The notes beneath the pieces were generated by a model, which worked only from the letters and a program-made list of their open reading frames with translations, searched no databases and had not been told where the DNA came from. Below, in pieces: positions 63,536-64,000 of a DNA stretch of 64,000 bases. Source of the stretch: Maccoyibacter intestinihominis (GTDB taxonomy: Bacteria > Bacillota > Clostridia > Lachnospirales > Lachnospiraceae); contig NZ_JBBMEX010000008.1 of the NCBI RefSeq assembly GCF_040096355.1, positions 1 through 64,000 on the forward strand, read 5' to 3'. Each line of letters begins with the position of its first letter. The first letter of the stretch is position 1. Position numbers and translations under genes: made by a program.

Positions 63536-64000
63536 ATGGAAGAATTCATCCGTTGTTATGAAGAGATTTATCCCCGGATGTATAAAACAGCATATTATTA
63601 TCTGAAAAATGCTGAAGAGGCAAAAGATGCGGTACAGGATGCGGCACTGATCTCCTATGAAAAATGGGGGCAGTTGCGGGAAAAAGAAAAGTATGCGGCA
63701 TGGATGATGCAAATCCTTGTGAATCGTTGCAAAAGGCGAATGCGGACATGGTTTCGTAAAGAGGATGATATCGAAGATATTTTGAGCAATCGGAGCGAAG
63801 AAACATCAAAAGAAACAGATTTTGCGATGCAGGCTGCCGTAAAAGAAGTATTTTGGGAATTAAAAGATGAGGAAAGGCTGATCGTGGCGTTGTCTGTTTT
63901 TGGTGGATATACCGGTGAAGAGATTGCTGGTATTTTAGAAAAAAATCCAAGCACCATCCGTTCTAAATACCGCAGGGCATTGAAAAAAATGAGAGAGAAG
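63536..64000 (+). CDS. ECF-type RNA polymerase sigma factor (3' end outside window)
   Basis: An ATG at 63536, after gaggaggg, opens a frame with no stop before the window end (155 codons seen). The protein begins MEEFIRCYEEIYPRMYKTAY. Region 2 has LKNAEEAKDAVQDAALISYE and KYAAWMMQILVNRCKRRMR; region 4 has LKDEERLIVALSVFGGYTGE with EIAGILEKNPSTIRSKYRRA as the DNA-binding helix. It is a typical short extracytoplasmic-function sigma factor; an anti-sigma gene may follow. Its true end is unknown. Confidence 0.9.
   Translation, partial: MEEFIRCYEEIYPRMYKTAYYYLKNAEEAKDAVQDAALISYEKWGQLREKEKYAAWMMQILVNRCKRRMRTWFRKEDDIEDILSNRSEETSKETDFAMQAAVKEVFWELKDEERLIVALSVFGGYTGEEIAGILEKNPSTIRSKYRRALKKMREK

Noticed and set aside
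63546..63957. Minus-strand frames opposite the sigma factor gene
   Set aside because: They are shadows of the clear ECF sigma reading frame on the + strand.
1..64000. CRISPR arrays, tRNA or rRNA genes, prophage
   Set aside because: No regularly spaced repeats, no recognisable tRNA cloverleaf or rRNA motif, and no phage structural or integrase genes were seen on reading.

Overview
The window looks like chromosome of a spore-forming, low-GC Firmicute of the Lachnospiraceae type. The signs are the spoIIAA-spoIIAB-sigF operon, a T-box leader before valS, a CIRCE/HrcA site before clpB, a clostridial glycerol operon (glpK-glpF-glpA-glpB-DUF1667), a DUF5692-like membrane protein, and TTGACA/TATAAT promoters with intrinsic terminators. 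Every protein gene I accept lies on the + strand. I saw no rRNA, tRNA, CRISPR, prophage or transposase gene.

Layout. 1-14300: surface-glycan locus A. It holds the end of a YfhO-like membrane protein, dTDP-sugar genes (rfbB, rfbA, NDP-hexose 2,3-dehydratase, Gfo/Idh/MocA ketoreductase), a flippase, and then, from its own promoter, an unusual block: DegT aminotransferase, two ATP-grasp ligases around a polyprenyl-type GT2, a split transketolase and a beta-hydroxyacid dehydrogenase. 14484-20723: two large secreted proteins, an amidase and a papain-like protease, that share fibronectin-III-like repeats. 20823-31939: surface-glycan locus B, with ugd, GT2, manC, gmd, an Rmd-like reductase, a phosphohexomutase, manA, an LCP ligase and glmS. 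Together these can make UDP-glucuronate and GDP-D-rhamnose and attach glycan to the wall.

31940-32692 has no protein gene. It holds two long self-complementary elements in opposite orientation that share a core and whose stems differ by compensatory changes; I think these are structured RNAs. Two shorter relatives sit at about 54.8 kb and 63.4 kb. This family of four is the most interesting signal in the window, and I could not match it to a named RNA class.

32693-42727: HtrA protease, carbamate kinase, a TetR-type regulator, the glycerol operon and an EamA transporter. 42890-49199: a small membrane protein, T-box and valS, a FapA-like protein, folC and a 47-codon gene. 49199-53442: a TPR protein, the sigma-F operon and a coiled-coil protein. 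53645-58427: the DUF5692-like protein behind paired palindromes, a YoaK-like protein and a polar amino-acid ABC transporter with an early terminator in its leader. 58688-64000: clpB, metY with an Rrf2 regulator, and an ECF sigma factor cut by the window end.

Sequence similarity was judged by eye from motifs and lengths; no search was run.
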